From Bacillus sp. RO2 (lineage in GTDB: Bacteria > Bacillota > Bacilli > Bacillales > Bacillaceae_I), in NCBI RefSeq assembly GCF_012911845.1, contig NZ_JAAXCU010000045.1, positions 1 to 64,000 of the forward strand: a stretch of DNA of 64,000 bases, read 5' to 3'. How positions within the stretch are numbered: the first letter of the stretch is position 1; each line of letters opens with the position of its first letter. The notes under the pieces were generated by a model. That model was not told where the DNA came from, searched no databases, and saw only the letters and a program-made list of their open reading frames with translations. This document shows, piece by piece, positions 62,422 to 64,000 of the stretch. Position numbers and translations under genes: made by a program.

Positions 62422-63762
62422 ATGTTGAGACTTGTAATCATCGCTGTTTTAGCAATTGCAGTAGCAGGAACAGGCTACTGGGGTTATCAAGAGCATCAAG
62501 ATAAAAACGCAGTCCTCATTAATGCGGAAAACAATTATCAGCGTGCTTTTCATGACCTTGTTTATCATGTAGATTTGTTGCATGACAAAATAGGAACGAC
62601 CTTGGCAATGAGTTCAAGAGAGCAACTTTCCCCTTCCTTTGCCGAAGTGTGGAGAATCACATCAGAAGCACAAAACGATGTAGGGCAGTTGCCTCTGACA
62701 CTTTTACCTTTTAACAAAACGGAAGAGTTTTTGACGAAAACGGGAGACTATACGTATCAAGTTGCAGTTAGGGACTTGGACAAAAATCCGTTATCAGAAG
62801 ATGAATATAGTACACTTCAAGCGCTTTATCGAAAATCGGATGAAATAAAGCAAGAGCTGAGAAAAGTTCAAAGCATGGTTATGAGCAACAACTTGCGCTG
62901 GATGGATGTAGAATTAGCTCTATCTGCAAAAGATCAGCCTCAAGATAATACCATTATTGATGGTTTTAAAACGGTGGAAAAAAACGTGGAAGGCTATGAT
63001 GAAGCTGACTTCGGACCTACATTTACTTCTATGAATCAGGAAGATAAGGATTTCAGCCAGCTCCAAGGAAAAACCATCACAGAAGAAGAGGCAAAAAAGG
63101 TTGCCGATAAATACTTAGAACTTGAAGGTAATGAAAAAATCACCATTACAGAAAACGGGGAAGGTTCAAAGTTTGGTTTCTACAGTTTGAAAATTGTAGA
63201 TAAAAGTCAACAGGACACATACATGGATATTGCCAAGAAAGGTGGCATACCTATTTACTTAGTCCAAAACAAAGAATCAAAAAAGAAAAACATCAGTTTA
63301 AACGAAGCAACTGAAAAAGCAAGAAACTTTTTGAAACAAAACAATTTTGACACATTGGATTTATATGAAAGTGTAGAATACAACAAACTCGGTATTTTCA
63401 CATTTGTGTCAAATGTAGATGGAGTACGGATATATCCAGATTCCATCAAGATGAAAGTAAGCCTGGAAACTGGTGAAATTGTAGGCTTTTCTGCCAAAGA
63501 TTACTTAATGTCCCACCATTTAAGAGAGATACCTAAAGCTGGCATCTCACTTGAAGAAGCCAGGGAGAGAATAAATGATAAAGTGATGATCATGGAAGAT
63601 TCCCTTGCGATCATTAATAATGACCTCGGGGAAGAAGTACTGTGTTATGAGTTTTTGGGGACAATTGATAATGATACCTACCAGATTTTCATCAATGCCA
63701 ATGATGGACGGGAAGAAAAAGTGGAGAAGTTAAAAAACCCGGAACTCTTGTATGATTTGTAA
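62422..63762 (+). CDS. ypeB: Germination protein YpeB
   Basis: YpeB is needed for SleB incorporation and stability in the spore and inhibits it until germination. The 446-residue protein has an N-terminal membrane anchor or signal (about 2-22), a helical N-terminal region (about 30-200) and three PepSY-type domains in the C-terminal half (ITEEEAKKVADKYL; SLNEATEKARNFLKQ; SLEEARERINDKV). It follows sleB by 18 bp. Confidence 0.94.
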   Translation: MLRLVIIAVLAIAVAGTGYWGYQEHQDKNAVLINAENNYQRAFHDLVYHVDLLHDKIGTTLAMSSREQLSPSFAEVWRITSEAQNDVGQLPLTLLPFNKTEEFLTKTGDYTYQVAVRDLDKNPLSEDEYSTLQALYRKSDEIKQELRKVQSMVMSNNLRWMDVELALSAKDQPQDNTIIDGFKTVEKNVEGYDEADFGPTFTSMNQEDKDFSQLQGKTITEEEAKKVADKYLELEGNEKITITENGEGSKFGFYSLKIVDKSQQDTYMDIAKKGGIPIYLVQNKESKKKNISLNEATEKARNFLKQNNFDTLDLYESVEYNKLGIFTFVSNVDGVRIYPDSIKMKVSLETGEIVGFSAKDYLMSHHLREIPKAGISLEEARERINDKVMIMEDSLAIINNDLGEEVLCYEFLGTIDNDTYQIFINANDGREEKVEKLKNPELLYDL

Positions 63763-63770
63763 TTTTATGG

Positions 63771-63801
63771 AGGAAAAGTCAAAATTGGCTTTTCCTTTTT
63801 T
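63771..63801 (+). terminator. Terminator of sleB-ypeB
   Basis: GGAAAAG-TCAA and TTGG-CTTTTCC form a stem, followed by TTTTTTT. Confidence 0.85.
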
Positions 63802-63859
63802 TCGTTAAATGGTTTAATAAGTATATAGAGAGAACGGGTTTGTTAAGGGAGGCAATTTT

Positions 63860-64000
63860 TTGTTAAAGCCAGGGGTTGTATTAACACTTCAAGTGAAAAA
63901 CGATGATAAAGTTGAAAAATATAGATGTAAGGTACAGGAAGTAAAAGAGAAAGAATTTTATGTGGACTATCCAGCACATATCGTGAATGGGAAAACGACA
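63860..64000 (+). CDS. ypfA: YpfA/MotI family PilZ-type protein (5' part, cut by window end)
   Basis: The first 47 codons are present. The frame starts at TTG 63860, 7 bp after AAGGGAGG, and begins MLKPGVVLTLQVKNDDK, then YRCKVQEV and EFYVDYPAHIVNGKTT. This is the YcgR-N-like domain that precedes PilZ in B. subtilis YpfA (MotI/DgrA), a c-di-GMP receptor that acts on the flagellar motor. The PilZ domain lies beyond the window. Position after ypeB agrees. Confidence 0.8.
   Translation, partial: MLKPGVVLTLQVKNDDKVEKYRCKVQEVKEKEFYVDYPAHIVNGKTT

Overview
The window reads as a chromosomal segment of a spore-forming Bacillaceae species. The order spoIIM-fur-yqzK-xerD-deoB-punA, dacF-spoIIA-spoVA-lysA, ppiB-rib-scpAB-ypuI-dacB-spmAB-rluB-resABCDE-sigX-rsiX, serA-ribU-fer-ypbB-recS-ypbDEFG-mecB-gudB-ypdA-ansA-prsW-sleB-ypeB-ypfA is that of the Bacillus subtilis chromosome, and nearly every protein has a clear B. 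subtilis counterpart. The differences (pdp next to deoB-punA, inserted cobalamin and hydroxybutyrate genes, abundant intergenic repeats) point to another Bacillaceae genus or clade; I cannot name it from sequence alone.

Layout. 1-6.6 kb: a 52-bp tandem array, a sigma-E promoter and spoIIM, fur behind Per/Fur-like boxes, yqzK, xerD, then nucleoside salvage (deoB, punA, pdp) with a cre site inside the deoB promoter. 6.6-17.7 kb: a second 52-bp array, then the forespore block dacF-spoIIAA-spoIIAB-sigF and the seven-gene spoVA operon behind a textbook sigma-G promoter, then lysA and ppiB. 17.8-22.5 kb: a 28-codon membrane microprotein, an FMN riboswitch and the riboflavin operon ribD-E-BA-H-T, interrupted by a dispersed repeat between ribBA and ribH. 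22.5-29.3 kb: ypuF, scpA-scpB (condensin), a small unknown gene, ypuI, sodF and dacB-spmA-spmB (cortex synthesis and spore dehydration). 29.3-31 kb is accessory: a DUF2716 gene, an IS1595-type transposase remnant and three repeat copies. 31-41.4 kb: rluB, resABC (cytochrome c biogenesis), resDE, a cobalamin-riboswitch-controlled DUF4430 lipoprotein plus ECF S-component pair, and the sigX-rsiX module with its autoregulatory promoter. 41.4-45.2 kb: a third 52-bp array, a GntP-type permease with 3-hydroxybutyrate dehydrogenase, a 55-residue protein and a PHP phosphoesterase. 45.2-57.5 kb: serA (minus), ribU behind a second FMN riboswitch that appears to act on translation, ferredoxin, ypbB-recS-ypbD-ypbE, ypbF, ypbG, a MerR-type regulator with a cobalamin-binding domain, mecB and gudB. 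57.5-64 kb: repeats, ypdA, a fourth 52-bp array, ansA (minus), prsW, sleB-ypeB and the start of ypfA.

Themes. Sporulation and germination genes are spread throughout, several with recognisable sigma-E, -F, -G or -H promoters. Two FMN riboswitches coordinate riboflavin synthesis (terminator type) and uptake (RBS-sequestering type). Cobalamin appears twice: a riboswitch-controlled uptake pair and a CarH/LitR-like B12-binding regulator.

The least explained structure is in the repeats. Four arrays have the same 52-bp period, about five helical turns. Three of them share an approximately 31-bp hairpin-forming head with array-specific 21-bp tails, all in one orientation and all 3' of transcription units. 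A separate family of about 120-180-bp dispersed repeats, sometimes carrying a nested hairpin module, fills other intergenic gaps. No tRNA, rRNA, CRISPR array, prophage or intact insertion sequence was seen.
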